Positions 23,744-32,448 of a DNA stretch of 64,000 nt are shown here, piece after piece. Where the stretch lies: positions 1 through 64,000 of the forward strand of contig JAJZMF010000036.1 of the NCBI GenBank assembly GCA_021850325.1, in the 5' to 3' direction. The notes below the pieces were generated by a model. That model was given only the letters and a program-made list of their open reading frames with translations. It had not been told where the DNA came from and searched no databases. The position numbers were made by a program, and so were the translations under genes. How positions within the stretch are numbered: the first letter of the stretch is position 1; each line of letters starts with the position of its first letter. This stretch comes from Actinomycetes bacterium (GTDB lineage: Bacteria; Actinomycetota; Acidimicrobiia; Acidimicrobiales; Palsa-688).

Positions 23744-25741
23744 GTGAACATCGCACTCGGTGAGAGCGGCATCGTCCTCGGCCTCCTCGGTGCCCTGGCA
23801 GGCGCCACGACCCTGGCCCTGGGGCTGTGGAGGGGCCGTCCCTCGCTGCTCCGGGCCGGTCAGAGCTACATCTGGCTGGTCGCGGGCGGTGCCGTGGTGG
23901 CCACCTTCGCCATGCAGCGGGCCCTCATCACCCACGACTTCTCCCTCGCCTACGTGGCGAGCAACGACAGCACCTTCACCCCGCTGGTCTACCGGGTCAC
24001 CGCCATGTGGTCAGCGCTCGCCGGTTCGGTCCTGCTCTGGGCACTGGTGCTCTCGGGCTACCTCGTCGCCCTCTGGGCCCGTTACCGCAAGCGGCGGGAC
24101 GAGCCCTTCGTGCTGTGGGCGAAGCTCACCGGCTACTGCGTGGCCGCCTTCTTCTTCGCCCTGATGCTGTTGGCCTCCAACCCGTTCACACGGGTCCAGG
24201 GTGCCGTGCCCACTCAGGGCCCGGGCCCGGACCCCCTCCTCCAGGACCGCCTCCTGGTCGCCTTCCACCCACCGATGCTCTACATGGGACTGGTGGGGTT
24301 CACGGTCCCGTTCTGCCTGGCGGTGGCCAGCCTGGTGACAGGCCGAGCGAGCCAGGACTGGCTCCACGAGAGCCGCCGCTGGGCCCTGTGGGCCTGGGCC
24401 TGCTTGACGGCGGGGCTCGTCCTCGGTGCGTGGTGGAGCTACCAGGTGCTCGGGTGGGGCGGTTACTGGTCGTGGGACCCGGTCGAGAACTCGGCCCTAC
24501 TGCCGTGGATAACGGCCACCGCCTTCCTGCACTCGGCCATGGTCCAACAGCAACGGTCGATGCTCAGGGTGTGGAACCTCTCCCTGCTGACGTCCACCTT
24601 CAGCCTCACCATCCTGGGGACTTTCTTCACCCGGTCGGGCGTGCTCGAATCGGTGCACTCGTTCACCAACGACGGCGGAGTGGGGCCGGCGCTGCTGGCC
24701 TTCTTCGCCGTGACGGTGGCGGTCTCGGTGGGCCTGCTGGCCTGGCGGGGCGACGGGCTGCGCAGTAGGGGCGCAACCGCCCGGGCCGTGTCGCGCGAGG
24801 GTGCCTTCCTCGCCAACAACCTGCTCTTTGCCGCCTTCGCCGTGGTCGTGCTCATAGGTACCGTCTTCCCGCTGGTCGTCGAGGTGGCCAACGGGTCGGT
24901 CATAACAGTGGGTGGGCCGTTCTTCGACACGATGACCATGCCCATCGTGCTCTGCCTCCTGTTCCTGATGGCGGTGGCGCCTGTCCTGCCCTGGCGGCGG
25001 ACCTCTGCGGACCTCCTCCGCCGGCGCCTGCTGTGGCCGGCCGCGGGGGCTGCGGCGGTGCTCATGGGCGCCGTAGCGGCGGGGGCCTACGGTTTGTGGC
25101 CCCTGGTGGTGTTCGCCCTGGCCGGTTTTGCCGGCACCTCGGCCGCCCGCCAGCTCGTGCTGCTGGTGCGCCGGTCCGGTCTGCGGGCGCTGCCCGGGCG
25201 CTCGGGCGGGGGCATGGTCGTGCACATCGGCGTCGTCATGGTCGTGGTGGCCATCGCCGCCTCCCAGGCCTACCAGCACCAGGCACAGTTGGTCATGCGC
25301 CCGGGCCAGGCCTACACCTACCAGGGCCACACGCTGGTCTACCGGGGCTACCGAGAACTGCAGTCCCCCCTCGCCTCCTCCCTCGTCGCCACGGTCGAGC
25401 TCGACGGCCACGACTACTACCCGGGCATCAAGCAGTTCACGCTCAGCAACGTCGGGGTGCCCAACCCCGCTGTCAAGTCCACTCCGACGCAGGACGTGTA
25501 CCTGTCCCTTTCCAACGTCCCCTCCCGCCCGGGTGCCTCGCTCGGCTTGTCGGTGTACGTGAAGCCGCTCGTCATCTGGCTTTGGGTCGGCGGCATGGTA
25601 CTGGTCCTCGGTGCCGTGCTCAGCCTGGCCCCCCTGGCCCGCCGTCGCCGTCAGGGCGGTGGTCCACCGGCGGAGGCCGCCGATGCCGTGGTGGCCCTGG
25701 ACGAGCGCGAGGAGCAGCCCGCTGTGGGTGCCCGGGTGTGA
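23744..25741 (+). CDS. ccmF: cytochrome c haem lyase subunit CcmF
   Basis: Large polytopic membrane protein, 665 aa, that takes haem from CcmE and attaches it to apocytochrome c with CcmH. The WWD domain (GWGGYWSWDPVENSALLPW) is flanked by conserved His in LVAFHPPMLYMG and TAFLHSAM. A large outward-facing domain near the C-terminus precedes the last span. The GTG at 23744 gives the normal family length; an in-frame GTG at 23717 is an alternative. The stop overlaps the ccmG start. Confidence 0.94.
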   Translation: MNIALGESGIVLGLLGALAGATTLALGLWRGRPSLLRAGQSYIWLVAGGAVVATFAMQRALITHDFSLAYVASNDSTFTPLVYRVTAMWSALAGSVLLWALVLSGYLVALWARYRKRRDEPFVLWAKLTGYCVAAFFFALMLLASNPFTRVQGAVPTQGPGPDPLLQDRLLVAFHPPMLYMGLVGFTVPFCLAVASLVTGRASQDWLHESRRWALWAWACLTAGLVLGAWWSYQVLGWGGYWSWDPVENSALLPWITATAFLHSAMVQQQRSMLRVWNLSLLTSTFSLTILGTFFTRSGVLESVHSFTNDGGVGPALLAFFAVTVAVSVGLLAWRGDGLRSRGATARAVSREGAFLANNLLFAAFAVVVLIGTVFPLVVEVANGSVITVGGPFFDTMTMPIVLCLLFLMAVAPVLPWRRTSADLLRRRLLWPAAGAAAVLMGAVAAGAYGLWPLVVFALAGFAGTSAARQLVLLVRRSGLRALPGRSGGGMVVHIGVVMVVVAIAASQAYQHQAQLVMRPGQAYTYQGHTLVYRGYRELQSPLASSLVATVELDGHDYYPGIKQFTLSNVGVPNPAVKSTPTQDVYLSLSNVPSRPGASLGLSVYVKPLVIWLWVGGMVLVLGAVLSLAPLARRRRQGGGPPAEAADAVVALDEREEQPAVGARV

Positions 25742-26358
25742 GCGCCGCCACCGCGCCCTCCAGCGCCGAGGACCTCGCGCCGGCCCCCGGGGGTGGGGTG
25801 GCACCGCCGCGCAGGCGGCGCACGGTGCTCTGGGCGGCGCTGGCCATGGGGGTCGTGGCCGCCGTACTGGTGGCTGTCATCGCTTCCGCCCAGCCGTCCT
25901 CCGAGGTGAGCGGCCAGAGCCCTCTCCTGGGCAAGCCCGCTCCCCTGGTCGCCGGGCCGGGCCTCGATGGTGGGCGTTACTCATTGGCCCAGTTCCGGGG
26001 CAAGTGGGTGCTGGTGAACTTCATGGCGACCTGGTGCCAGCCCTGCCAGCAGGAGATGCCGCAACTGCTCGAGTTCGCGCGCCAGCACGCCAGGAGGGGT
26101 GATGCGACCATCCTGACCGTGGCCGACGACCCGTCCAACGTCGGCCAGCTGCGGTCCTTCCTCAGAGCGCAGGGCGCCCACTGGCCGGCGGTCAACGACC
26201 CCTCCGCCACGGTCTCCTACGGTTTGACCGGTCTGCCGTCGTCCTTCCTGGTCGCCCCGGACGGCACCGTGTTCGCCTACCTGCTGGGCGAGGTCAAGGC
26301 GAACGAGCTCGACGGGTGGTTGCGTCAAGGGGCGGCGAAGGGCTTTGGGCCGGCCTGA
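25738..26358 (+). CDS. ccmG: thioredoxin-like CcmG/DsbE
   Basis: Membrane-anchored thiol-disulfide reductase, 206 aa. A Pro/Arg-rich cytoplasmic lead and one span (about 30-50) precede the thioredoxin fold. The active site is WCQPC (Cys100, Cys103) and the cis-Pro loop reads TGLPSSF. It reduces apocytochrome c cysteines with electrons from CcdA. The GTG start overlaps ccmF by 4 nt. Confidence 0.92.
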   Translation: MSAATAPSSAEDLAPAPGGGVAPPRRRRTVLWAALAMGVVAAVLVAVIASAQPSSEVSGQSPLLGKPAPLVAGPGLDGGRYSLAQFRGKWVLVNFMATWCQPCQQEMPQLLEFARQHARRGDATILTVADDPSNVGQLRSFLRAQGAHWPAVNDPSATVSYGLTGLPSSFLVAPDGTVFAYLLGEVKANELDGWLRQGAAKGFGPA

Positions 26359-27406
26359 AGGGCGTTGGGCGCTGCGCGCCGCGTGGGCCCTGGTCGCCGT
26401 CGCCGTCGCCGTCGCCCTGGTCGTGGGCTCGTCCGGCAAGAGCCGGCCCCAGAGCCTCTACCAGCGGGCTGTGGCCATCGACGCCCAGTACAAGTGCCCG
26501 GTCTGCCAGGGCGAGTCCGTGGCCGCCTCCAATGCGCCCGAGGCGGTGGAGATCAGGTCGCTCATCACCAGGTGGCTGACCGAGGGGCGCAGCCCTTCGC
26601 AGATCCGCTCCTACCTTGTCGCCGACTACGGGACATCGATCCTGGAGCGTCCTCCGGCCACTGGTCTCGGCATCCTGCTCTGGGCCCTGCCCGTCGCCAT
26701 AAGCCTGCTCGGGGCCGTGGGCCTGGCCCTCGCCTTCTGGCGCTGGCGGTCACCTGCGCCCGGCGCCGCTGCGGCCCCGGCCCGGGACGGGTTGGCAGTT
26801 GCGGAGGTGCCGGCTGGCAGCCGTGACGACGACGCCCCCTCACCGCCTCCGGGGCCGGTACGGCGCCGGTGGGCCGGCCCGGCCCGCTCGCGAGGTGGGG
26901 TGCCGTCCTGGTACCAGCGGGCGACCCTGCTCGCCGGCCTGGTCCTCGTGGCCCTGGCCGGGGCCCTGTGGTACGCCGACCGCTCCAGCGCGCCCCGGCT
27001 GCCGGGTGGGACGGTCAGCGGTGGCCCGCCCGCGGTGGACGTCGGGGCCCAGCTGGCGCAGGCAGCCGCGCTGTCCGCCAAGAACCCGACCGCGGCGCTG
27101 TTGATCTACAGCCAGGTGCTGGCCGAACAGCCCCACCAACCGACGGCGCTCACGGAGGAGGGCTGGATCTACGCCGAGGCCGGGTTCAGCGCCAAGGGCA
27201 TGGCCCTGCTCGGCCAGGCCGAGAGCACCAATCCCCGTTTCGACCTGGCCCACCTGTACCGCGGGTTGGTGCTGCTCGACTACCGCCACGACCCGGCTGG
27301 TGCCGTGAGGGAGTTCAACTGGTACCTGGCCCACGGGCCCGATGCGTCGCTGGCCCCCTTGGCCCACCGGGCCCTGGCCGAGGCCCGGGCCCACCACCGG
27401 AGCTAG
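26345..27406 (+). CDS. ccmH: CcmH with C-terminal TPR (CcmI-like) domain
   Basis: Fusion of 353 aa. After a signal-anchor span (about 10-28) comes the CcmH domain with the redox motif CPVCQGESVA (Cys51, Cys54) and a second span near 110-130. A Pro-rich linker, a third span (about 195-215) and a TPR-like domain (about 230-350) follow. The last part resembles CcmI, which delivers apocytochrome c. The start is a TTG inside the end of ccmG. The stop shares a CTAG palindrome with the stop of the convergent methyltransferase gene. Confidence 0.9.
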   Translation: MGRPEGRWALRAAWALVAVAVAVALVVGSSGKSRPQSLYQRAVAIDAQYKCPVCQGESVAASNAPEAVEIRSLITRWLTEGRSPSQIRSYLVADYGTSILERPPATGLGILLWALPVAISLLGAVGLALAFWRWRSPAPGAAAAPARDGLAVAEVPAGSRDDDAPSPPPGPVRRRWAGPARSRGGVPSWYQRATLLAGLVLVALAGALWYADRSSAPRLPGGTVSGGPPAVDVGAQLAQAAALSAKNPTAALLIYSQVLAEQPHQPTALTEEGWIYAEAGFSAKGMALLGQAESTNPRFDLAHLYRGLVLLDYRHDPAGAVREFNWYLAHGPDASLAPLAHRALAEARAHHRS

Positions 27407-28386
27407 CGGGAGCGGTGCTCCAGGTGGGCCCTCAGGGCGCTCCCCACGGCGCGAGCCAGTGGAGGCGGGACGGCATTGCCCACCTGGCGGTACTGACTGG
27501 AACGGGGGCCGGCGAAGCTGCAGGAGGCAGGGAAGCCCTGCAGCAGTGCCGCCTCCTGGACGGTCAAGCGCCTTGCCCCGGGCACGCAGCCCTGGCGAGG
27601 GGCACCTCCCCGGGCCAGGTGGGCGTGGTAGGCGGGGACCAGGCCCAGGGTGTCCAGCCAGGGGGTCTTGTTGCCCCCCATGCTGGCGAGGAGAGTGGGT
27701 GAGGGACGGGCCAGGTCGATGGGGCGCCCCCCGCCGTTCCAGAGATGGCCGTGGTACGGGTCGGGGCGCAGGGACGGGTTGCGCGCGTAGGTGACCACCG
27801 CTGCGTTCGGAGGTCCCAGGGGGTGGGCCGGGTTGAGCACCCGGCCCGCAGGGACCGCTGTGGCGCTCCCCTCGGGGAAGCTGAAACCCAAGCGCCGGGT
27901 GCCCACGACGAACAGCCGCCGCCTCAGTTGCGGGACGCCGAAGCGGGCCGCTTCCAGCACCTGCCAGCTCACGTGGTAGCCGAGCCCCGCCAGCTCGGCC
28001 AGAACGGCCTCGAAGTAGGCCCGGCGCGCGCCGAGGCCGGCCACGTTCTCCATGAGGAAGGCGTCCGGCCTCACCTCGGCCACGGCGCGCACGAACTGGG
28101 GCAGGCCGTTGCGGGGGTCCTCGCCAGCCAGGCGCTTGCCCCCGACGGAGAAAGGTTGGCAGGGCGGCCCCCCGGCCACCACGGCGACGTGGCCCCGCAT
28201 GGAGCGCAGCTCCACCGTAGCCAGGTCCTGCTCGTAGACCTTGGCCTGCGGGTGCCGGGCACGAAAGGTCGAGCAGGCATCGGCGCTGGTCTCGACGGCG
28301 CCCACGATCTCGAAGCCGGCGCCGACCAGGCCCTGTGACAGGCCACCGGCACCGGAGAACAGGTCCAGCACCGGGAGCGGGGCCAT
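27403..28386 (-). CDS. DNA (cytosine-5-)-methyltransferase
   Basis: Transfers methyl from S-adenosylmethionine to cytosine C5 in DNA, 327 aa. Conserved motifs occur in order: I DLFSGAGGLSQG (8-19), IV GGPPCQPF with the catalytic Cys (about 76), VI MENV, VIII RRRLFVVG, a target-recognition region, then IX (LTVQEAALLQGFP) and X (QVGNAVPP). No restriction endonuclease or Vsr gene is adjacent, so it looks solitary. The frame is open for 110 codons upstream, but the motif I spacing fixes the ATG at 28386. Recognition sequence unknown. Confidence 0.93.
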   Translation of the reverse strand: MAPLPVLDLFSGAGGLSQGLVGAGFEIVGAVETSADACSTFRARHPQAKVYEQDLATVELRSMRGHVAVVAGGPPCQPFSVGGKRLAGEDPRNGLPQFVRAVAEVRPDAFLMENVAGLGARRAYFEAVLAELAGLGYHVSWQVLEAARFGVPQLRRRLFVVGTRRLGFSFPEGSATAVPAGRVLNPAHPLGPPNAAVVTYARNPSLRPDPYHGHLWNGGGRPIDLARPSPTLLASMGGNKTPWLDTLGLVPAYHAHLARGGAPRQGCVPGARRLTVQEAALLQGFPASCSFAGPRSSQYRQVGNAVPPPLARAVGSALRAHLEHRSR

Positions 28387-28467
28387 TCCTGCGATTCTGG
28401 CGCCGGAGGGGCGGTGCTGCAATGATCCCCTTGGCTGCCCGGGCGTGACCGGGCCCGGGAGGGAGGC

Positions 28468-29268
28468 ATGATGGAGAGGCTGGAGTGCCAATGGTGCCAC
28501 GCCCAGAACCCGGAGGGCTCCCGTTCGTGCGAGCACTGCGGCGCACCCCTCGCCACGGCGGCCCTGGTCTCCGATTCGGGTTGGCGAGAGGCGCCCCGGC
28601 TGCGGGACATGGTCAGGTTCCAGTTCTCCAACAGCACCTGCCAGGTGGAGGGGGAGCTGGTCCCCGTGGCCGAGGTCGACCTCAGTGCCGGGGACTCGGT
28701 GATCTTCGAGCACCACGCCATGCTGTGGAAGGACGAGAGCGTGCCCGTCGGCGTCTACCCTCTCGGCGGCGGCCTGAAGAGGTCACTGGCCGGGATGCCC
28801 TACGTGGTGACCCAGGCCAGTGGCCCGGGCCGGGTAGCCCTGTCCCGGGACGCCCCCGGGGAGGTCGTCACCCTGTTGCTGCACCCGAGCATGGAGGTCG
28901 ACGTGCGGGAGCACGCCTTCCTGGTGGCTTCGCACACGGTGCGCTACAGCTTCGAGCGGGTCAAGGGCCTGGCCAACGTGGTCCACGGTGGCAGTGGCAT
29001 GTACCTGGACCGCTTCGTCACCTCGGGTGAGCCCGGCATAGTCCTGCTCCACGGCTACGGCAACGTCTTCGAGCGCACGCTCGGCCCGGGCGAGAAGATC
29101 CTCGTGGAGCCCGGAGGTTACCTCTACAAGGACTCCAGCGTGACCATGACGGCCAGGCAGTTGAACCTGCGCACCGGGTTGCTGCACAGGGGCATGTACA
29201 TGGCCGAGATGACCGGGCCGGGGCGCGTGGGGATCCAGTCGATGTACCACCACCATGTCAGTGAGTAG
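28468..29268 (+). CDS. zinc-ribbon AIM24-family protein, copy 1
   Basis: 266 aa. An N-terminal zinc ribbon (CQWC, then CEHC, residues 8-24) is fused to an AIM24/TIGR00266-type beta-sandwich domain. Landmarks include VSDSGWREAP, FSNSTCQVEGELVPVAEVDL, FEHHAMLW, SGPGRVALSRD, the VREHAFLVAS segment and the ending MTGPGRVGIQS. AIM24 proteins are widespread but of unknown biochemical role in bacteria. A strong Shine-Dalgarno (GGAGGGAGG) precedes tandem ATGs at 28468 and 28471. It overlaps its paralogue by 14 nt. Confidence 0.85.
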   Translation: MMERLECQWCHAQNPEGSRSCEHCGAPLATAALVSDSGWREAPRLRDMVRFQFSNSTCQVEGELVPVAEVDLSAGDSVIFEHHAMLWKDESVPVGVYPLGGGLKRSLAGMPYVVTQASGPGRVALSRDAPGEVVTLLLHPSMEVDVREHAFLVASHTVRYSFERVKGLANVVHGGSGMYLDRFVTSGEPGIVLLHGYGNVFERTLGPGEKILVEPGGYLYKDSSVTMTARQLNLRTGLLHRGMYMAEMTGPGRVGIQSMYHHHVSE

Positions 29269-30175
29269 CGGTAGCACCGGCGCCAGCGGGACGGGCGGGG
29301 GCGCCTACATATGCCGCTACTGCCGGCTCCCATCTGACGCCCAGGCGGTGAACTGCCCCAACTGCGGTGCACCTGTGGACGTCAGCGCCGTGGTCTCGGG
29401 ATCGGGCTGGGTCGAGCAACCACCGGTGAGGGACATGGCCCGCATCCAGTTCGGCCGGTCCCGTTGCCAGGTGGCGGGCACCCTGGTCCCGTCGGTCGAC
29501 TTCGCCCTGGCCGCCGACGAAGGGGTCTATTTCTCGCACCACACGCTGTTGTGGACGGGAGCGGGCACCAACCTGGAGGCCTGGTCGAAGGGCTCGTTCT
29601 TCAACCGCATGTACGCGGGGATGCCGCTCGTGCTCATGCGGGCCAGCGGCCCGGGCCAGGTGGCGCTCTCCGGCGACCGCCCGGGTGAGGTGGTCGGCCT
29701 GCCCATCCCACCCGGCCGGGCGTTCCTGGTGCGTGAGCACGCGTTCCTGGCGGCCAGCGATGCCGTGGGCTACACCTGGCAGCCGGCACCGGTCTGGCTG
29801 CAGGTCCAGGACGGCGACAGCTCCGAGTACGAGTACCCGCTCGGGCAGTACGTCGACGTGTTCGTGGCCGAGGGGGACCGGCCCGGTCTGCTCCTGCTCC
29901 ACTGCCCCGGCAACCTGTTCGTGCGCGACCTCGCCCCGGGCCAGTCGGTCCTCGTCCAGCCGGGCGGGCTCGTCTACACCGATGCGAGCGTCGGTTACTC
30001 GCTGCACCTGGAGTACCCGGCCTCCCAGGGGCTCTCCTGGCGCAGCTACAACTACCGGACCATGTGGTTGCGCCTGGCCGGTCCGGGAAGAGTGGCGGTG
30101 CGCTCGGTCTTCGAGCGGCCGGAACGTTACGCGAACATCGTGGCCAGCAGCGGCGGCACGCAGCAACGCTGGTAG
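29255..30175 (+). CDS. zinc-ribbon AIM24-family protein, copy 2
   Basis: Paralogue of the gene before it, 306 aa, with the same architecture: zinc ribbon (CRYC, then CPNC, residues 20-37) plus AIM24 domain. Shared landmarks are SGSGWVEQP, RSRCQVAGTLVPSVDFAL, FSHHTLLW, SGPGQVALS, LVREHAFLAAS and LAGPGRVAVRS. It differs by an insertion around residues 180-195 and a longer C-terminus. Both ribbons are intact, so both copies are probably functional, perhaps as a hetero-oligomer (inference). Confidence 0.85.
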   Translation: MSVSSGSTGASGTGGGAYICRYCRLPSDAQAVNCPNCGAPVDVSAVVSGSGWVEQPPVRDMARIQFGRSRCQVAGTLVPSVDFALAADEGVYFSHHTLLWTGAGTNLEAWSKGSFFNRMYAGMPLVLMRASGPGQVALSGDRPGEVVGLPIPPGRAFLVREHAFLAASDAVGYTWQPAPVWLQVQDGDSSEYEYPLGQYVDVFVAEGDRPGLLLLHCPGNLFVRDLAPGQSVLVQPGGLVYTDASVGYSLHLEYPASQGLSWRSYNYRTMWLRLAGPGRVAVRSVFERPERYANIVASSGGTQQRW

Positions 30176-30200
30176 CGACCGGTGCCGCCGACCGGCGGGT

Positions 30201-30884
30201 TCAAGCCTCCCACCGGCACTTGAGCTGCTGCGCCACGAAACGGTCGACCACTGCAACCTCGTCGGCCTGGCCCTCCATGAAGGCCACGTGGGCGTCCGTG
30301 GCGCCCCCTCTGTCGCTGTTGGGGCTCGGGTAGGCCATCACGACGCGACCGCTGAGCGTGACCGCCCCGCTGGGTGCGACGAGGGTGGCCGTCAGCTCCA
30401 TGGTCACCTCCACCAGGTCGCCCGCCCGCAGCTGACGTGCCCCCTCCAGCTTGAGGCCGCCGTGGGACAGGTCGGCGACCACGGCCGGGTAGGGGGGGCT
30501 CGCCTGGCCGGCACGGACGGTACGCACCTCGGCCAGCACGCCCACTCCCACCCGGGGGTCCAGGCGGCGCTGGATGAACATGGGGGCGTCCAGCAACTGG
30601 ACCTCGGCCCGGCGCTCCTCCGGGGCCCGGCTCACTATGCAGATCCACTTGTACATGCCCCAGGACAGGGACAGGAACATGTCCAGGACCGAGCCTTCTT
30701 CGAGCGCCGCCGCCGGGACGTGCTGGTCCAGTTCCAGTACCAGGGACCGCCCGTCGCAGTCGGCGACCACGGCTGAGCACGTACTGTCCGCCGGCAACTG
30801 CAGGCCGACCCGCGCCCCTGGCTCGAGGGGCCCTGCGATTGCCGTCGCGCCTGTCATCGTCTCCTCACTGGCTGGTGCCTCCAT
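30201..30884 (-). CDS. PilZ-domain c-di-GMP receptor, copy 1
   Basis: YcgR-like layout, 227 aa from the ATG at 30884. An N-terminal beta domain (LEPGARVGLQL onward) precedes a C-terminal PilZ domain with both binding motifs: RRLDPR (RxxxR) and DLSHGG (D/N-x-S-x-x-G). It should therefore bind c-di-GMP. The start is uncertain. A GTG at 30962 would overlap the upstream PilZ gene by 17 nt with a Shine-Dalgarno that touches the codon. The ATG at 30884 aligns best with the paralogue. The output partner is unknown. Confidence 0.82.
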   Translation of the reverse strand: MEAPASEETMTGATAIAGPLEPGARVGLQLPADSTCSAVVADCDGRSLVLELDQHVPAAALEEGSVLDMFLSLSWGMYKWICIVSRAPEERRAEVQLLDAPMFIQRRLDPRVGVGVLAEVRTVRAGQASPPYPAVVADLSHGGLKLEGARQLRAGDLVEVTMELTATLVAPSGAVTLSGRVVMAYPSPNSDRGGATDAHVAFMEGQADEVAVVDRFVAQQLKCRWEA

Positions 30885-30945
30885 CACTATCGCCAATGGA
30901 GCCGCGACCTTGAGCAGCTTTCCCGCCTTGCTGCCGCCTTGGGGA

Positions 30946-31593
30946 TCAGAGGGAGCGGGCACCCTCCGGGGCCTGTGAACGCCGGTTTATGTAGGCCTGC
31001 ACCGTCCCCGCCAGCCCTTTCTGGCCCTCGAGGAACGACAGGTGGGCGGCCCAGCGCCCGTCACCGGTGGGGTAGGTCATGACAGCACGGCACGCGATCT
31101 GCACCAAGCGGTCCAGGTGGACCTCCACCTCCACCGTGTCGCCCGTGCTGAGCTGGAAAGGCCCCTCGACCTTCATGCCCCCACGGGACAGGTCGAGCAC
31201 CCTCGCCTGGTGCCGTGGCCCCCGCCTCGTGGCGTGCACCCGCCGGACCTGGGCCTCCAGGGCGGCGCTCAAGCGGTGGCTCGTCCGGCGCTGCACGAAG
31301 ACCGGCGCCCCCAGGAGCTCGACCTCGGCCCGGGTGGGCCCGGTCAGAGCGGCCAGGGTCGAGGGCCAGTAGTAGATGCCCTCCTCCCTGGGCATGAACA
31401 GCTCGAGCGACGAGCCCGCCTCGGCACCCCGCTCAGGCAGCGGGTCGAGCAGGTCGACGGCTATACGGGAGGGCTGACGGGCGTACACGAGGGCGACACA
31501 GGTACCGGCCTCGGGGAACTCGAGGCTGACGCGTGCGCCGGGCTCCAACGGCAGGCTGGGCTCGGCACTGGCACTCTCCACCCGCTCAGGCAC
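30946..31593 (-). CDS. PilZ-domain c-di-GMP receptor, copy 2
   Basis: Paralogue of the downstream gene, 215 aa. It has the N-terminal YcgR-like domain (LEPGARVSLEF) and the PilZ domain with RRTSHR and DLSRGG intact. The two receptors share only moderate similarity outside these motifs, so they may report to different targets. It lies just 18 bp downstream of the SufR-like regulator on the same strand, so read-through is possible. Confidence 0.85.
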   Translation of the reverse strand: MPERVESASAEPSLPLEPGARVSLEFPEAGTCVALVYARQPSRIAVDLLDPLPERGAEAGSSLELFMPREEGIYYWPSTLAALTGPTRAEVELLGAPVFVQRRTSHRLSAALEAQVRRVHATRRGPRHQARVLDLSRGGMKVEGPFQLSTGDTVEVEVHLDRLVQIACRAVMTYPTGDGRWAAHLSFLEGQKGLAGTVQAYINRRSQAPEGARSL

Positions 31594-31611
31594 GGAGGAA
31601 TAATGCCGGTT

Positions 31612-32331
31612 TCAGGCCCCGGTAGGCAAGCAGGTCATGCAAGCCTGCCCGCCCTGTGCCCGCGACGACCACTCCTCTGGCCCCACAGCCGGCCCGTAGA
31701 GGCTCTCGAGCATCCCCCTCACCATGCCGCGGTCGACGGCACAGATCACCGGGTTGCTCGACGCGGCGTCGAAGAAGGGGCACGAGTCGCGCACCAGAGC
31801 GACCAGGGCCCGGCCCCGTGTCTCGGCATGGGCCTCGAACCCGTGCGCCGTGAGGGCGTCGGCGACCACCTGGAGGGCGGAACGGAAGGAGCGGGGGCCG
31901 CCACCCGGCCCGACCTCGGCCGCCAGCTTGGCCCCGTACTCGTAACCGACCCTTTCGGCCATGAGCTCAGCGGTGGCAGGTGGCAGCATCGACAGCGCCC
32001 CCGCCAGCAGCGCCACGAGCAGGTCGTCGGTGCGCCGGGGAGCCTCCAGGAGCGGGGCAGGCCCGCTGGCCCGGTACCGCTTCGAGGGCCTCCCGGCCCC
32101 CGACGGCGCGCTCCGGGAGCTGAACACCTCGACGTAGCCTCCGGCAGCCAGCTTGTCCAGGTGGTGCCTGGCCACGTTGGGGTGGAGGGAGAAGCGCTCT
32201 GCCACCTGGGAGGCGGTAACCCCTGCCTCGGACTCCCGCACGTACAGGTAGACCCGACGACGTGTCGGGTCCCCGAAGGCGGACGTCACCGCCTCGACCA
32301 CGGCCGAGAACTCGGTGCCGCTGAGCGCCAT
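31612..32331 (-). CDS. SufR-like HTH transcriptional regulator with C-terminal cysteines
   Basis: Winged-helix regulator, 239 aa. The N-terminal HTH (FGDPTRRRVYLYVRE, then TASQVAERFSLHPNVARHHLDKLAAGGYV) is followed by a helical middle. A C-terminal Cys cluster (CPFF, 12 residues on a Cys in VICAVDRG, and CMTC near the end) recalls the Fe-S-binding SufR family. The ATG lies 7 nt after TACGAT. It diverges from mrp, an Fe-S carrier ATPase, over 117 bp, which supports a role in Fe-S homeostasis (inference). Confidence 0.85.
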   Translation of the reverse strand: MALSGTEFSAVVEAVTSAFGDPTRRRVYLYVRESEAGVTASQVAERFSLHPNVARHHLDKLAAGGYVEVFSSRSAPSGAGRPSKRYRASGPAPLLEAPRRTDDLLVALLAGALSMLPPATAELMAERVGYEYGAKLAAEVGPGGGPRSFRSALQVVADALTAHGFEAHAETRGRALVALVRDSCPFFDAASSNPVICAVDRGMVRGMLESLYGPAVGPEEWSSRAQGGQACMTCLPTGA

Positions 32332-32338
32332 CGTCCCA

Positions 32339-32344
32339 ATCGTA
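32339..32344 (-). promoter_or_regulatory. -10 element of the SufR-like regulator
   Basis: TACGAT on the minus strand, 7 nt before the ATG; leaderless geometry. Confidence 0.58.
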
Positions 32345-32434
32345 CCCTGGCCGACCTCCGGCTCCCCCCGCCTTCTGCCCGCCGTCCCGACCAGGGGGGC
32401 CTTCCGGCCCGGGCGGCAGCCGGCCCGGGGCCCG

Positions 32435-32440
32435 TAGCAT
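32435..32440 (+). promoter_or_regulatory. -10 element of mrp
   Basis: TAGCAT with 8 nt to the mrp ATG; leaderless geometry. Confidence 0.55.
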
Positions 32441-32448
32441 GGTCGCCG

